A DNA stretch of 64,000 nt from Synechococcus sp. BSA11S (lineage in GTDB: Bacteria > Cyanobacteriota > Cyanobacteriia > PCC-6307 > Cyanobiaceae). Where the stretch lies: contig NZ_VNWP01000006.1 in NCBI RefSeq assembly GCF_014224355.1, forward strand, positions 62,001 to 126,000, in the 5' to 3' direction. How positions within the stretch are numbered: the first letter of the stretch is position 1; each line of letters opens with the position of its first letter. Position numbers and translations under genes: made by a program. The notes under the pieces are model-generated. The model was not told the origin of the DNA, made no database searches, and saw only the letters and a list, made by a program, of their open reading frames with translations. Below are positions 50,259 to 58,493 of this stretch, one piece after another.

Positions 50259-52562
50259 TCAATCCCCCCGGTCTTCGGAGCCGGCATCCACTGTCGGGCT
50301 GCCCTTCTCGATTCCGTCCTCGACGCCCTCCTCCTCGCCTTCTGGCAGCAGCACGGCCAGATCGATCTGATGGCGCAGAGCGTCGACGTTCTGGATCTGA
50401 ACCTCCACCTGATCACCAAGCATGTAGGTACGGCGGTTCTTTCGGCCCACCAGACGGTTCTGGCGGGAGCGGTATTCGTACCAGTCGTCCTTCAGGGAAC
50501 TCACGTGCACCAGACCCTCCACCTGGGAGGGGGGGATCTCCACGAAGAAGCCGTAGCTCTGCACGCCGCTGATCACGCCGGTGAGGGTCTGGCCCACCAG
50601 GGGTTCCGCCGCCCGGGCCTGGGCCATGGCCACCAGGTCGGCCTCCACGTCGGCCGCAAAGCGTGCCCGGCCGTTGAGCCGCTGCACCATTGCATCGCTG
50701 CGGCCCTGCTGCAGCTCGGCGAGCTGGGTGGGGGTGAGCAGCGGCCAGTCGATCGTGCCGTGGCAGCTGGCGCTGGCCAGGTCGACCCTGGTCTTGTGGC
50801 GCACACTGGGACGGTCCTTGCCTTCGGTGAGCAGCAGCACCAGCACCTGCTGGTTCCAGAGATCGGCGTAGTGCAGGGAGGGCAGGCACCAGGGGGCGTA
50901 AGCGGCCGGCTCGCAGGCCAACTGATGGGCCTCCGCCGTGGCGCTCAGCTGGACGGGAGGAATGACGTCGCTGAGCTGACGTTGCAGCACCCTGCTGCGG
51001 TCGGTGGCCGCGAAGATGGCCACCAGGTCGTGGGCGGCCGGGGCATTGCCGTCGTCGCTCAGCTCCACAGGGATGTCGAGACCGAGGGCCGCCTTGGCCA
51101 CCTCATTGATCTCGGAGCCCTCCGCCGCAGGGTTGACGGCAAACAGGGCCGGCAGCCCGAGGGCCGCCAGGTGGGTACCGAGGGCACGGCCGGCGAGGAT
51201 CACCAGCTCGCGCAGCAGAGCGGTGGGTCGGTGGGCCGGCAGCTGCACCATCCAGCCATGGCGACGTTCCTCCGGGGCGGGGATGCAGAGGTCTCCCAGA
51301 GCCTCCAGGCTGGGGCGGGGGAGATCAAGCTCCAGGGATCCGGCCTCAAGCCGCCGCTGGCGCAGCAGCGCCGTGATCTCCACCAGCCGCTCCAGCTGGG
51401 GCAGCTGATCCTTGATCGGCTTCAGCGCCGCCGGGGTGGTGCGGGCCTTGGGCTTGCGGTCCGCCAGGGCCTGCAGGGCGGCGTCATCCACCACCGCGTC
51501 CACCTTGACGCTGGTGAGCGCAAAGCGGTAGTCGCTCAGCTCTCCCTGGTCGTTGCAACGCAGGCCCACCGAAACGGCGGCCTGCACCTCACCGGGCTTG
51601 AAGGCGGCGGCCTTGCCCAGGGCCGGGCTGAGCATGGGCAGCCAGCGGCGGCCGAGGCAGATGGATTCAGCCTGGTCCCGCAGCCAGAGATCGAGGCTGC
51701 CGCCGGGGGTGAGCCGCTCCGCCAGGGCAGGCACATGGACCCAGATCCTCAGGCCCTCCTCGCCTTCCTCCAGGGAGATGGCTGGCAGGATGGGGGCGTC
51801 CGCACCACTCCAGCTGTTGAGCACCAGGGTGGACAGGGCCGTCAGGTCGGTGCGGCCTTTCTCGCCGGGAGCCTTCAGGCTCGAGCGAGGGGCAGCCGGG
51901 CGCTGGCGCAGTCCGTGCTTGGTGAGCAGCAGATCGAGATCGGCTTCCTCACCGCCATTGATCGGCAGCCGCCGCTCGACGTGGCCCAGGGGTGGGAACT
52001 GCGCCACCGGATAGCGGTCGAGCAGCACCTCCACCACCGACTGCTTCTCGGGATCCAGGTAGCTGGCGTCAGAGCCAGGCAGCTCCACCGAAGTCAGCAG
52101 CCGGTCGTCGAGGGGGACGGCCAGGAGTCGGTCCTCCTGCTGTTCCACCTGGGCGAGCAGGTGAGTGGTGGCCCGCTCGAGGATGCACTGGACACCCCCT
52201 TCGGGAGAGCGGCGGCGCCCCCCTTCCCTGGTGATGCGCACCAGCACGCGGTCGCCGTTCCAGGCGTGGTTGAGCTGGTGATCCCGGATGTAGATGTCTT
52301 CACCACCGTCCTCGCGCAGGGCAAAGCAGAAGCCCTTGCTGGAGCAGCGCAGACGGGCTTCGATCAGGGTGTCGTCCTGACGCCGCTGGATGCCGTCCTC
52401 GGTTTCCACCAGCACCCCCAGCCGGCTCAGGCCCTCCAGGGCAATGCGCAACTGGGACTTGTCCGGCTTGAGGCTCAGGCCAAGCGCTTTCTCGAGCCTG
52501 GCCACCGGCAGGGCATCAGCGGCGGGGAGCTGGTCGAGCAGATGGGCGACCGTGAACTTCAT
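50259..52562 (-). CDS. zam: RNB-family protein (Zam/VacB-like) with altered catalytic motifs, plus S1 domain
   Basis: This 767-residue protein has an N-terminal winged-helix region (1-60), cold-shock-like OB segments (~65-200), an RNB-like domain (~240-580) and a C-terminal S1 domain (~658-740; TGVISGVQSYGFFVEIPPS, VEGLVHVSSL). The RNB catalytic D-L-D-D-A is replaced by PILPAIS (257-263), the HIADV motif reads HVPAL (276-280), and the S-P-I-R-R-Y segment reads PSLHYADL (561-568). It resembles the picocyanobacterial proteins named after zam (acetazolamide resistance). Hydrolytic activity looks unlikely. Start ATG 52562. Confidence 0.85.
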   Translation of the reverse strand: MKFTVAHLLDQLPAADALPVARLEKALGLSLKPDKSQLRIALEGLSRLGVLVETEDGIQRRQDDTLIEARLRCSSKGFCFALREDGGEDIYIRDHQLNHAWNGDRVLVRITREGGRRRSPEGGVQCILERATTHLLAQVEQQEDRLLAVPLDDRLLTSVELPGSDASYLDPEKQSVVEVLLDRYPVAQFPPLGHVERRLPINGGEEADLDLLLTKHGLRQRPAAPRSSLKAPGEKGRTDLTALSTLVLNSWSGADAPILPAISLEEGEEGLRIWVHVPALAERLTPGGSLDLWLRDQAESICLGRRWLPMLSPALGKAAAFKPGEVQAAVSVGLRCNDQGELSDYRFALTSVKVDAVVDDAALQALADRKPKARTTPAALKPIKDQLPQLERLVEITALLRQRRLEAGSLELDLPRPSLEALGDLCIPAPEERRHGWMVQLPAHRPTALLRELVILAGRALGTHLAALGLPALFAVNPAAEGSEINEVAKAALGLDIPVELSDDGNAPAAHDLVAIFAATDRSRVLQRQLSDVIPPVQLSATAEAHQLACEPAAYAPWCLPSLHYADLWNQQVLVLLLTEGKDRPSVRHKTRVDLASASCHGTIDWPLLTPTQLAELQQGRSDAMVQRLNGRARFAADVEADLVAMAQARAAEPLVGQTLTGVISGVQSYGFFVEIPPSQVEGLVHVSSLKDDWYEYRSRQNRLVGRKNRRTYMLGDQVEVQIQNVDALRHQIDLAVLLPEGEEEGVEDGIEKGSPTVDAGSEDRGD

Positions 52563-52659
52563 CGAACAGACAACGCGGAGTTGGAGGTGAGGCGCGCGGC
52601 AGGAAGCCGGCAGGGGCATGCAGCGAAGCCCCGGGGCATCGATGTCTCCGGCAACAACT

Positions 52660-52944
52660 TTACGGAGCGTCGGTTCCGGAGCGCAGGATCAGCCGCAGAC
52701 CGATCACCAGGAAGCCCAGCGAGGCCGCCAGCTGCAGAGCATCAGGGGGGATCAGGCTGGAGAGCGAGCCCCCCGCCAGGGCTCCCAGCAGGCTGGCGAG
52801 CACCAGGGCCCCCGCGCTGCCCAGGAACACCGCCAGGGTGTTGCTGGAGGTGCCGCTGATCGTCACGATCGTGAGCTGGGTCTTGTCGCCCAGTTCGGCC
52901 ACGAACACCGTCAGGAAGGTGGAGGCCAGGAGGGGCAGCTGCAT
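52660..52944 (-). CDS. GDT1/UPF0016 half-size membrane transporter, copy A
   Basis: This 94-residue protein has three membrane helices and the family motif VFVAELGDKTQL at residues ~13-24. GDT1/TMEM165 proteins transport Mn2+ or Ca2+. In cyanobacteria a member (Mnx) moves manganese for photosystem II. A half-size protein must pair with another. The second half-size gene lies 18 bases upstream on the same strand, so the two probably form a heterodimer. Confidence 0.9.
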   Translation of the reverse strand: MQLPLLASTFLTVFVAELGDKTQLTIVTISGTSSNTLAVFLGSAGALVLASLLGALAGGSLSSLIPPDALQLAASLGFLVIGLRLILRSGTDAP

Positions 52945-52962
52945 GGCTGGACCGGGGGGATC

Positions 52963-53400
52963 TCAGGGATTGGGCAAGGTCAGGACAGGCTGGAGCAGGC
53001 CCAGGCTGGCCTGACCCCCCAGCCAGAGGCCGAGGGACACCATCAGCACCCCAGAAATCCGCTCCAGGCGCTGGGCGGGCATCACCGCGGCCAACCAGCG
53101 GCCAAGCAACACCCCCACCAGGCTGGAGCAGATCAGGGCCAGGGCGGCTCCGGCGAATACCAGGCCGGGCCGCCCGGATTCGGCCGAGAGCAGCAGAGCC
53201 GCCAGCTGGGTCTTGTCGCCCAGTTCGGCCAGGAAGACCGTGGTGAAGGTGGTGAGGGCCACCGCCATGAAATCCATCGGTTCCGTGGTCACCGTTGCTT
53301 CGCCATCGGTTTCGAAGCCGCTCGCTTCACCGGCGGGTTCTGAGTCTGGCTCCGGCACCACGGGCTCCGGACTGGCGCTGGGGTCGACGCTGTCGCTCAT
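52963..53400 (-). CDS. GDT1/UPF0016 half-size membrane transporter, copy B
   Basis: From ATG 53400 this is a 145-residue protein. A 40-residue acidic, disordered N-terminus (DPSASPEPVVPEPDSEPAGE) precedes three helices with the motif VFLAELGDKTQLAALLL. The acidic tail is an addition not seen in copy A. The ATG overlaps the stop of the YkgJ gene by four bases (ATGA). Mn2+ or Ca2+ transport is inferred from the family. Confidence 0.9.
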   Translation of the reverse strand: MSDSVDPSASPEPVVPEPDSEPAGEASGFETDGEATVTTEPMDFMAVALTTFTTVFLAELGDKTQLAALLLSAESGRPGLVFAGAALALICSSLVGVLLGRWLAAVMPAQRLERISGVLMVSLGLWLGGQASLGLLQPVLTLPNP

Positions 53401-53801
53401 GGCTGGATCAGGAGGTCGGAGGCGGGCTGGGCCGCTCTGCGGCCACCCGGCTGCCGGGTGGCCCGCTCGAACCGACGCAACACAATGGAACGCCCCCCAT
53501 ATTCCTCTCGGATCTGCTGACGGCAGCAGGCGATCGCGAAGGCTTCGCCGGATTCGTCGGCCACGGCGAACAGCTGGGCCAGGGCCCCCACCCGGCAGAA
53601 GTCGGGCCTCTCGGCATAGATCCGGCAGGTTCTGGACCCAGTGTTGAAGTGGCGGCACCAGCCGTCTGCTCCCACCATCGACAGGTACAGCTGCCGCTGC
53701 TCGTCGCTGAGCACCTCGAGGGCCTCGCCCCTTAGCTCCGGGTCCAGTCGGCAGCAGGCTCCGCACCCGCTGATGCAGCTCCAGTGGGGTCCGGCTCCCA
53801 T
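53397..53801 (-). CDS. YkgJ-family cysteine-cluster protein
   Basis: This 134-residue protein has the Cys pattern of the Zn- or Fe-binding YkgJ/UPF0153 family ([42 protein letters not shown]). The metal is unknown. It is translated first in a coupled unit with the two GDT1 halves, suggesting a metal-homeostasis context. Its start is divergent from psb30 over about 117 bases. Confidence 0.88.
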   Translation of the reverse strand: MGAGPHWSCISGCGACCRLDPELRGEALEVLSDEQRQLYLSMVGADGWCRHFNTGSRTCRIYAERPDFCRVGALAQLFAVADESGEAFAIACCRQQIREEYGGRSIVLRRFERATRQPGGRRAAQPASDLLIQP

Positions 53802-53918
53802 CCGATCGGCTCCAACGGCTGTGACAAGCCGTCACAGTGGCATGGGAGCAGCACTGCCCGGGGCTTCCACGACTCGTACGCTGTCTCCCGGAACGCCTTA
53901 CATCCGAGCGCCGCATCC

Positions 53919-54026
53919 ATGGGAATCGATTTCCATCTGATCGCCAACTTTCTGGCGCTGGCCCTGGTCACCCTGGCGGGTCCGGCCGTGATCTTCATCC
54001 TCTTCTACAAGCGCGGGGCTCTCTGA
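53919..54026 (+). CDS. psb30: Photosystem II protein Psb30 (Ycf12)
   Basis: This 35-residue single-helix subunit is at the edge of the photosystem II core. The sequence matches the family: [20 protein letters not shown] with the terminal [13 protein letters not shown] 53919 gives the expected length. It is convergent with recJ. Confidence 0.95.
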   Translation: MGIDFHLIANFLALALVTLAGPAVIFILFYKRGAL

Positions 54027-54048
54027 TCCGCCTGGGGATCTGAACCGG

Positions 54049-54070
54049 GCGGTTGATCTTGATCAACCGC
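54049..54070. terminator. Perfect 10-base inverted repeat between psb30 and recJ
   Basis: GCGGTTGATC-TT-GATCAACCGC lies 22 bases after the psb30 stop, and the recJ stop follows immediately. With a realistic loop it folds into an eight-base stem. It probably ends both transcripts. No T-run is present. Confidence 0.5.
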
Positions 54071-55906
54071 TCAGGCCTGAAGGCCAAGAGCCAGGGCGGC
54101 CTCTTCGATCAGTGTGCGCAGGTAGGTCGGCTGATCCACAGCCGGGAGTTCCACGTGGAGCTCCCGGCCTTCCTCGTTGCGGATCAGGACGCCATCACCC
54201 TGACGGCGGCACCAGTAGGAGCGCTGCCGCCGCTTGAGCAGCACATCCCCGCTGCCGCTGCAACGCAGCCCCACCAGCTCCAGTTGCAACCGTTCCTGCC
54301 CCTGCCAGCTGTCGCTGCGCAGGCGATAGGCCACATCCACCAGCTCGGGAGCCGTGCCCTCCCCCTGCCAGCGCCAGGCCATCGCCCGCAGGCGGCTGCC
54401 CTGCTGCTCCAGCTCCAGCTGAAGGTGCCCGCCGCGCAGCAGCCGCTGGCTCACCACCCGGCAACCATTGCTCCAGAACACCGGCGCCGGCAGCCCCGCC
54501 CCCAGGGGCTCCAGTCGTTGCAGGTCGCGCCAGAAGCCGCGGGTGATCCGGCTGAGGGCCAGGCAGGCTTCCGGTTCCACCGGCGAGCCGCTGCCCCGGT
54601 CCCCCAGCCAGCTGGCTGCCAGCTGGTTGAGCTGCTCATGCAGATCCGCCAGCCGCTCGGCCTTCACGGTGAAGCCGCCGGCGGCGGGATGGCCGCCGTG
54701 GCGCTCCAGCAGAGCGCCGCAGTGGGCCAGGGCCCGATCGACCGCGAAGCCCCTGGGCGCCCGTACCGACGCCCGCAACCGGCCGCCCCCTTCCCCGGCG
54801 AGCAGTGCCACCGGCAAGCCGTAACGCTCCACCAGCCTGGCCGCGACGATGCCGATCACCCCGTGATGCCAGTGGGTCTGGGCGAGCAGCAGAAAGGGGG
54901 TGGGCTCGGGGCCATCGGCCTCCACCAGCGCCACCGCCTCCGCCTCGATCGCCTCGCAGAGCTCGCGCCGCTGGCGGTTGAGGGCCTCGCACTCCTGGGC
55001 CAGGGCCAGGGCACGGTCCTGGTCCTCTGTGGTGAGCAGATCCACCACCAGGGCCGGATCCCCAAGCCGCCCCACGGCGTTGATGCGCGGCGCCAGCTTG
55101 AACGCCACCGCTGTGGCATCGAGGGGCACCTCCCCCAGGCCCGCCAGTCGCTGGAGGGCCTGCAGCCCGGGCAGGGGTGAAGCATGCAGGCGCCTGAGGC
55201 CATCGCGCAGCCAGCGCCGGTTCACCCCCAGCAGGGGGGCCATGTCGGCCACCGTGCCGATGCAGAACAGGTCCAGCGCCATGGCGGTGGCATCGGCTCG
55301 GCCCAGTTCCGTGGACAGCACCATCGCCAGCAGATAGGCCAGTCCTACCCCCGCCAGGCCGCGGTAGGGGGAACCCTCGGGCGTGCAGGCGGGATGCAGC
55401 AGCGCCAGGTAGGGCGGGGATTCAGCAGGCAGGCTGTGGTGGTCGGTGAGGATCACCTCCACGCCCAGCTGCCGGGCCCGATCCAGGGCCTCCCGGGCGG
55501 CGATGCCGTTGTCCACCGTCACCAGCAGCCGCACCCCCTCGCCGGCCAGGCGGTCCACCATCGCGGCGTTGAGGCCATAGCCCTCGTCCTGGCGGCTGGG
55601 GATGGCGGCCCTCGGCCGTGCCCCCAGCCGAGCCAGAATCCCCACCAGCAGGGCGGTGCTGGTCATGCCGTCGGCGTCATAGTCGCCACAGATCGCCAGG
55701 GGCTCGGCCTGGGCGCAGGCCCGCACCAGGCGCTCCACCGCCAGCTCGAGGTCGGCGAAATGCTGCCGGGGATCGGGTGCGGCGCTGGGCTCCAGCAGTT
55801 CCGTGATCGCCTCGGGGCTGTCGTAGCCCCGCCGGCGCAGCACGGCCAGCAGCTCGGGCGGCAGGCCCAGGGCGGCCATTCCCCTGGCTGTGGCCCCGTC
55901 CGGCAA
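54071..55906 (-). CDS. recJ: RecJ, single-stranded-DNA 5'-3' exonuclease
   Basis: This 611-residue DHH-family nuclease acts in RecF-type recombination and mismatch repair. Motifs are CGDYDADGMTSTALLVG, LLVTVDNGIAA, ILTDHHSLP, HPACTPEGSPYRGLAGVGLA, and HWHHGVIGIVAARLVERYGLP with GRLRASVRAP and HCGALLERHGGHPAAGGFTV of the DHHA1 domain. The reported start is TTG. Coding-like sequence with the RecJ-typical WQLP segment continues about 18 codons upstream but has no ATG/GTG, so the true start is uncertain. Confidence 0.93.
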   Translation of the reverse strand: MPDGATARGMAALGLPPELLAVLRRRGYDSPEAITELLEPSAAPDPRQHFADLELAVERLVRACAQAEPLAICGDYDADGMTSTALLVGILARLGARPRAAIPSRQDEGYGLNAAMVDRLAGEGVRLLVTVDNGIAAREALDRARQLGVEVILTDHHSLPAESPPYLALLHPACTPEGSPYRGLAGVGLAYLLAMVLSTELGRADATAMALDLFCIGTVADMAPLLGVNRRWLRDGLRRLHASPLPGLQALQRLAGLGEVPLDATAVAFKLAPRINAVGRLGDPALVVDLLTTEDQDRALALAQECEALNRQRRELCEAIEAEAVALVEADGPEPTPFLLLAQTHWHHGVIGIVAARLVERYGLPVALLAGEGGGRLRASVRAPRGFAVDRALAHCGALLERHGGHPAAGGFTVKAERLADLHEQLNQLAASWLGDRGSGSPVEPEACLALSRITRGFWRDLQRLEPLGAGLPAPVFWSNGCRVVSQRLLRGGHLQLELEQQGSRLRAMAWRWQGEGTAPELVDVAYRLRSDSWQGQERLQLELVGLRCSGSGDVLLKRRQRSYWCRRQGDGVLIRNEEGRELHVELPAVDQPTYLRTLIEEAALALGLQA

Positions 55907-56053
55907 CGCCGGAAGGGGCGAGGGCAGTTGCCAGCGTTGCTCAGGTGGGTCGAAGGGCAGGGGAACCTCAGGCGTGCGGGATCATTCTGATCGGGTTGCC
56001 GCGGTTGAGCCGGCTGCTGCTGAACCCTCACAACCAGCCCCTAGCCTGGTGTG

Positions 56054-56830
56054 ATGGTTGCTGATGCTGTCCAGGGTTCCCTGCGCGCCCTGCTCTGGGA
56101 CGTGGACGGCACCCTGGCCGAAACCGAACTTGACGGCCACCGGGTCGCCTTCAACCGAGCCTTTGAGCAGCATGGCCTTCCCTGGCACTGGGACCGGGGC
56201 ACCTACATCAAGCTGCTGGCCATCAGCGGTGGGCGTGAGCGCCTGCACTGGTTTCTCTCCCGCCAAGGCGCAGCTGCGCCGGCCCCAGAGCTGCTCGAGT
56301 CCCTGCATAACGCCAAGCAGGGGCACTACCGCGCCCTTGTGGAGGCTGGCGAGGTGCGCCTGCGCTCTGGAGTGAGGCGTCTGATCGAGGCGGCGGCGGC
56401 GGCCGGGCTTCGGCAGGCGATCGTGACCACCAGTGGTCGGGAGGCGGTGGCCGCCCTGCTGGAGAACCAGCTCAGAGACCGGAGCCAGTTGCTGACGCCC
56501 AGGATCTGCGGGGAGGATGTGCGCGCCAAGAAGCCTGACCCCGAGGCCTACCACCTGGCCCTGCAGCGCCTGAAGCTGAACCCATCCCAGGCCGTGGCGC
56601 TGGAGGATTCTCCGGCGGGGCTGGCGGCCGCCACGGCGGCCGGTCTGCCCTGTCTGGTGACTCCCAGTGCCGCCACCTCTCAGGAGCCGCCTGCTGCCTA
56701 TGCCGCGGCCTCCGGTGTGGTGGACGGCCTGGGTGAGGCCGGTGCCCCGGTGGGTGTGCGGCACGGCCCCGCTTGTGCCCGCGGCCTGATCACGCTCTCC
56801 TACCTGGAGCAGTTGCTGCCAGCGCCATGA
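56054..56830 (+). CDS. HAD-superfamily phosphatase (CbbY-like)
   Basis: This 258-residue HAD hydrolase has motif I LLWDVDGTLAETE, motif II IVTTSGR, motif III KKPDPEAYHLAL and motif IV ALEDSPAGLAAATAAGL. The cap domain is helical (VAFNRAFEQHGLPWHWDRGT). CbbY-type members dephosphorylate sugar phosphates such as xylulose 1,5-bisphosphate, a Rubisco inhibitor. Its ATGA overlap with ycf20, which in turn overlaps glycerate kinase, suggests a role tied to Rubisco or photorespiratory metabolism. This is inference from context. Confidence 0.88.
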   Translation: MVADAVQGSLRALLWDVDGTLAETELDGHRVAFNRAFEQHGLPWHWDRGTYIKLLAISGGRERLHWFLSRQGAAAPAPELLESLHNAKQGHYRALVEAGEVRLRSGVRRLIEAAAAAGLRQAIVTTSGREAVAALLENQLRDRSQLLTPRICGEDVRAKKPDPEAYHLALQRLKLNPSQAVALEDSPAGLAAATAAGLPCLVTPSAATSQEPPAAYAAASGVVDGLGEAGAPVGVRHGPACARGLITLSYLEQLLPAP

Positions 56831-57171
56831 GCCCGTTGCCCGTGCAATCCACCCGGCTTGAGCAGGCCCTCGAGAGCGGCGCCCGCACGGCCTGGTCGGG
56901 ATGGCGCGGCAGTTGGCGCCACCGCAGCCTGTCTCTGCTCGCCCTGCTGCTCGGCCTGTTTGCCGGCAACAATGTCACCGCTTTCGTGACTTACCTGGTC
57001 GGGCCACGCCCCCTGGTGGTGCTGCTGCTGGTGGTGCTGGTGGAGCTGTTGGTTCGCCTGCGCAGTCACTGGGTGCGAGGGGAGCCCTCCCTGGGCTGGA
57101 TGCTCTGCGACAACCTGCGCATCGGGGTGGTCTACGCCGTGGTGCTGGAAGGATTCAAGCTCGGCTCGTGA
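56827..57171 (+). CDS. ycf20: Ycf20 (DUF565) membrane protein
   Basis: This 114-residue protein has two or three membrane helices (LSLLALLLGLFAGNNVTAFV and PLVVLLLVVLVELLVRL) and the family end NLRIGVVYAVVLEGFKLGS. Ycf20 is conserved in cyanobacteria and plastids. In algae a Ycf20-like protein affects non-photochemical quenching. It overlaps the HAD gene by four bases (ATGA) and the kinase gene by one base (TGATG). Confidence 0.9.
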   Translation: MSPLPVQSTRLEQALESGARTAWSGWRGSWRHRSLSLLALLLGLFAGNNVTAFVTYLVGPRPLVVLLLVVLVELLVRLRSHWVRGEPSLGWMLCDNLRIGVVYAVVLEGFKLGS

Positions 57172-58160
57172 TGCCACCCCCCACGCCTGGGCACCTCCCG
57201 GCGGGGCCTCACCACCGCTTGCTGATTCGCTGCGGTGTGGCTGACCCCCTGGCCTGGGAGCGGGAATGGCGGCAGTGTGTCGGCTCCGAGCAGGTCCCGC
57301 CGCACCCGAGCCTGCTCTGGGGTCTCACCCTCCCTTTGCTGAGCTGTTGCGCCTCGAAGCTGGCCAGCGCCCCTGGCACGCGCCCCCTGCTGATCGGGCT
57401 GAACGGGCCTGTGGGAGCGGGAAAGACCACTTTGGGGCGGCAGCTTGAGCGGCTTGCCCCACGCCGGGGCCTGCGCCTGGCTGTGGCGTCGATCGATGAC
57501 GCCTACCTGCCCTGGGAGCAGAGGCTCGAGCGGCTGGCTGGCAATCCCTTCGGGGTGAGCCGGGTTCCGCCCGGCAGCCACGACGTGGCCCTGTTGCTGG
57601 AGTGCCTGAGGCGCTGGCGCTCGGGAGAGCCGTTGCAGCTGCCCCGCTTCGACAAGCGTCTGCGGGGGGGCGAAGGGGATCGGGCCGGCTGGCGCCGCTA
57701 CGAGGCCGTCGATGTGCTTGTGCTGGAGGGCTGGCTGGTGGGTTGCCGTGCCCTGGGGGAGACGGTCCTCTCGCGGTTGATCGCCCGGCCCGCCTCGGCG
57801 TGGGCCAGCAGCCTGAGTGCCGCTGAGCTGGCCTGGTTGCCCCACTGGGACCGGGAGTTGCAGGCTTACAAGGCCCTCTGGGAGCAGCTCGATGGGCTCT
57901 GGTTGCTCAGGCCCAGCCGCTGGGGCCTTCCCCTGCGCTGGCGCCTGCAGGCGGAGGCCCATCAGCGCCGCTCCACAGGACAGGCTCTTCAGGCCGGAGA
58001 GGTGGCGGCGATCGTGCGGGCCAGCCTGGCCTCGCTTCCCCCGGAGCTCTATCAGGAGGTGCTGGCGACCGGCTCGGGCGGGGCTTTCTCCGCCGACGCC
58101 CTGATCAGACTGGATGGCCGGCGCCGCTGTGTCTGGAGCGGGCCGGCTGACGAAGGGTGA
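57171..58160 (+). CDS. glyK: D-glycerate 3-kinase (GLYK family)
   Basis: This enzyme phosphorylates D-glycerate to 3-phosphoglycerate, the last step of 2-phosphoglycolate salvage. The 329-residue protein carries a P-loop LNGPVGAGKTTLGRQL, then SIDDAYLPWEQR, the GLYK segment GNPFGVSRVPPGSHDVALLL, RFDKRLRGGEGDR and VLVLEGWLVGCRALGE. I took ATG 57171, which shares its A with the ycf20 stop. The longer frame overlaps ycf20. Confidence 0.87.
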   Translation: MPPPTPGHLPAGPHHRLLIRCGVADPLAWEREWRQCVGSEQVPPHPSLLWGLTLPLLSCCASKLASAPGTRPLLIGLNGPVGAGKTTLGRQLERLAPRRGLRLAVASIDDAYLPWEQRLERLAGNPFGVSRVPPGSHDVALLLECLRRWRSGEPLQLPRFDKRLRGGEGDRAGWRRYEAVDVLVLEGWLVGCRALGETVLSRLIARPASAWASSLSAAELAWLPHWDRELQAYKALWEQLDGLWLLRPSRWGLPLRWRLQAEAHQRRSTGQALQAGEVAAIVRASLASLPPELYQEVLATGSGGAFSADALIRLDGRRRCVWSGPADEG

Positions 58161-58229
58161 TCCTCAGACGCTGAAGGGGATCTGCACTGGGCCGTTGCCA
58201 CTGATCCGGTCTGCTGAACAGAGCGGTGC

Positions 58230-58409
58230 TCAGCTCTCGGCGTCGTCGTCGGATTCGTCGATCGGATACACGAAGCCCTGGGCCCGGCCACTCAACACAG
58301 CCTTGCCGAGCGACATCGCCTTGCGGGCAGCGACCGCCGCCTTGGCCTTCCAATGGGCATGGCGCTGGTTGCGCTTGCCTTTGGAGGTTTTCTTCTTGGG
58401 AACAGCCAT
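58230..58409 (-). CDS. rpmF: 50S ribosomal protein L32
   Basis: This 59-residue protein matches bacterial/plastid L32: [20 protein letters not shown] at the start, [17 protein letters not shown] in the middle, then [14 protein letters not shown] with an acidic end (DDDAES). There are no zinc-ribbon Cys, as in the Cys-free form. It is divergent from ftsH and convergent with glyK. Confidence 0.95.
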   Translation of the reverse strand: MAVPKKKTSKGKRNQRHAHWKAKAAVAARKAMSLGKAVLSGRAQGFVYPIDESDDDAES

Positions 58410-58493
58410 CCCGAGCGATCAGCCAAACAAAGATCTTCCGCCTTCGTGAGGCCTTTCGTCAAATCGCTAAGCTCCACCCAGAAGCAGAACCCT

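Noticed and set aside
58353-58493. N-terminal extension of FtsH with a hydrophobic start
   Set aside because: It overlaps rpmF in antisense. Lys codons of L32 read backwards give Leu/Phe, which explains the hydrophobicity.
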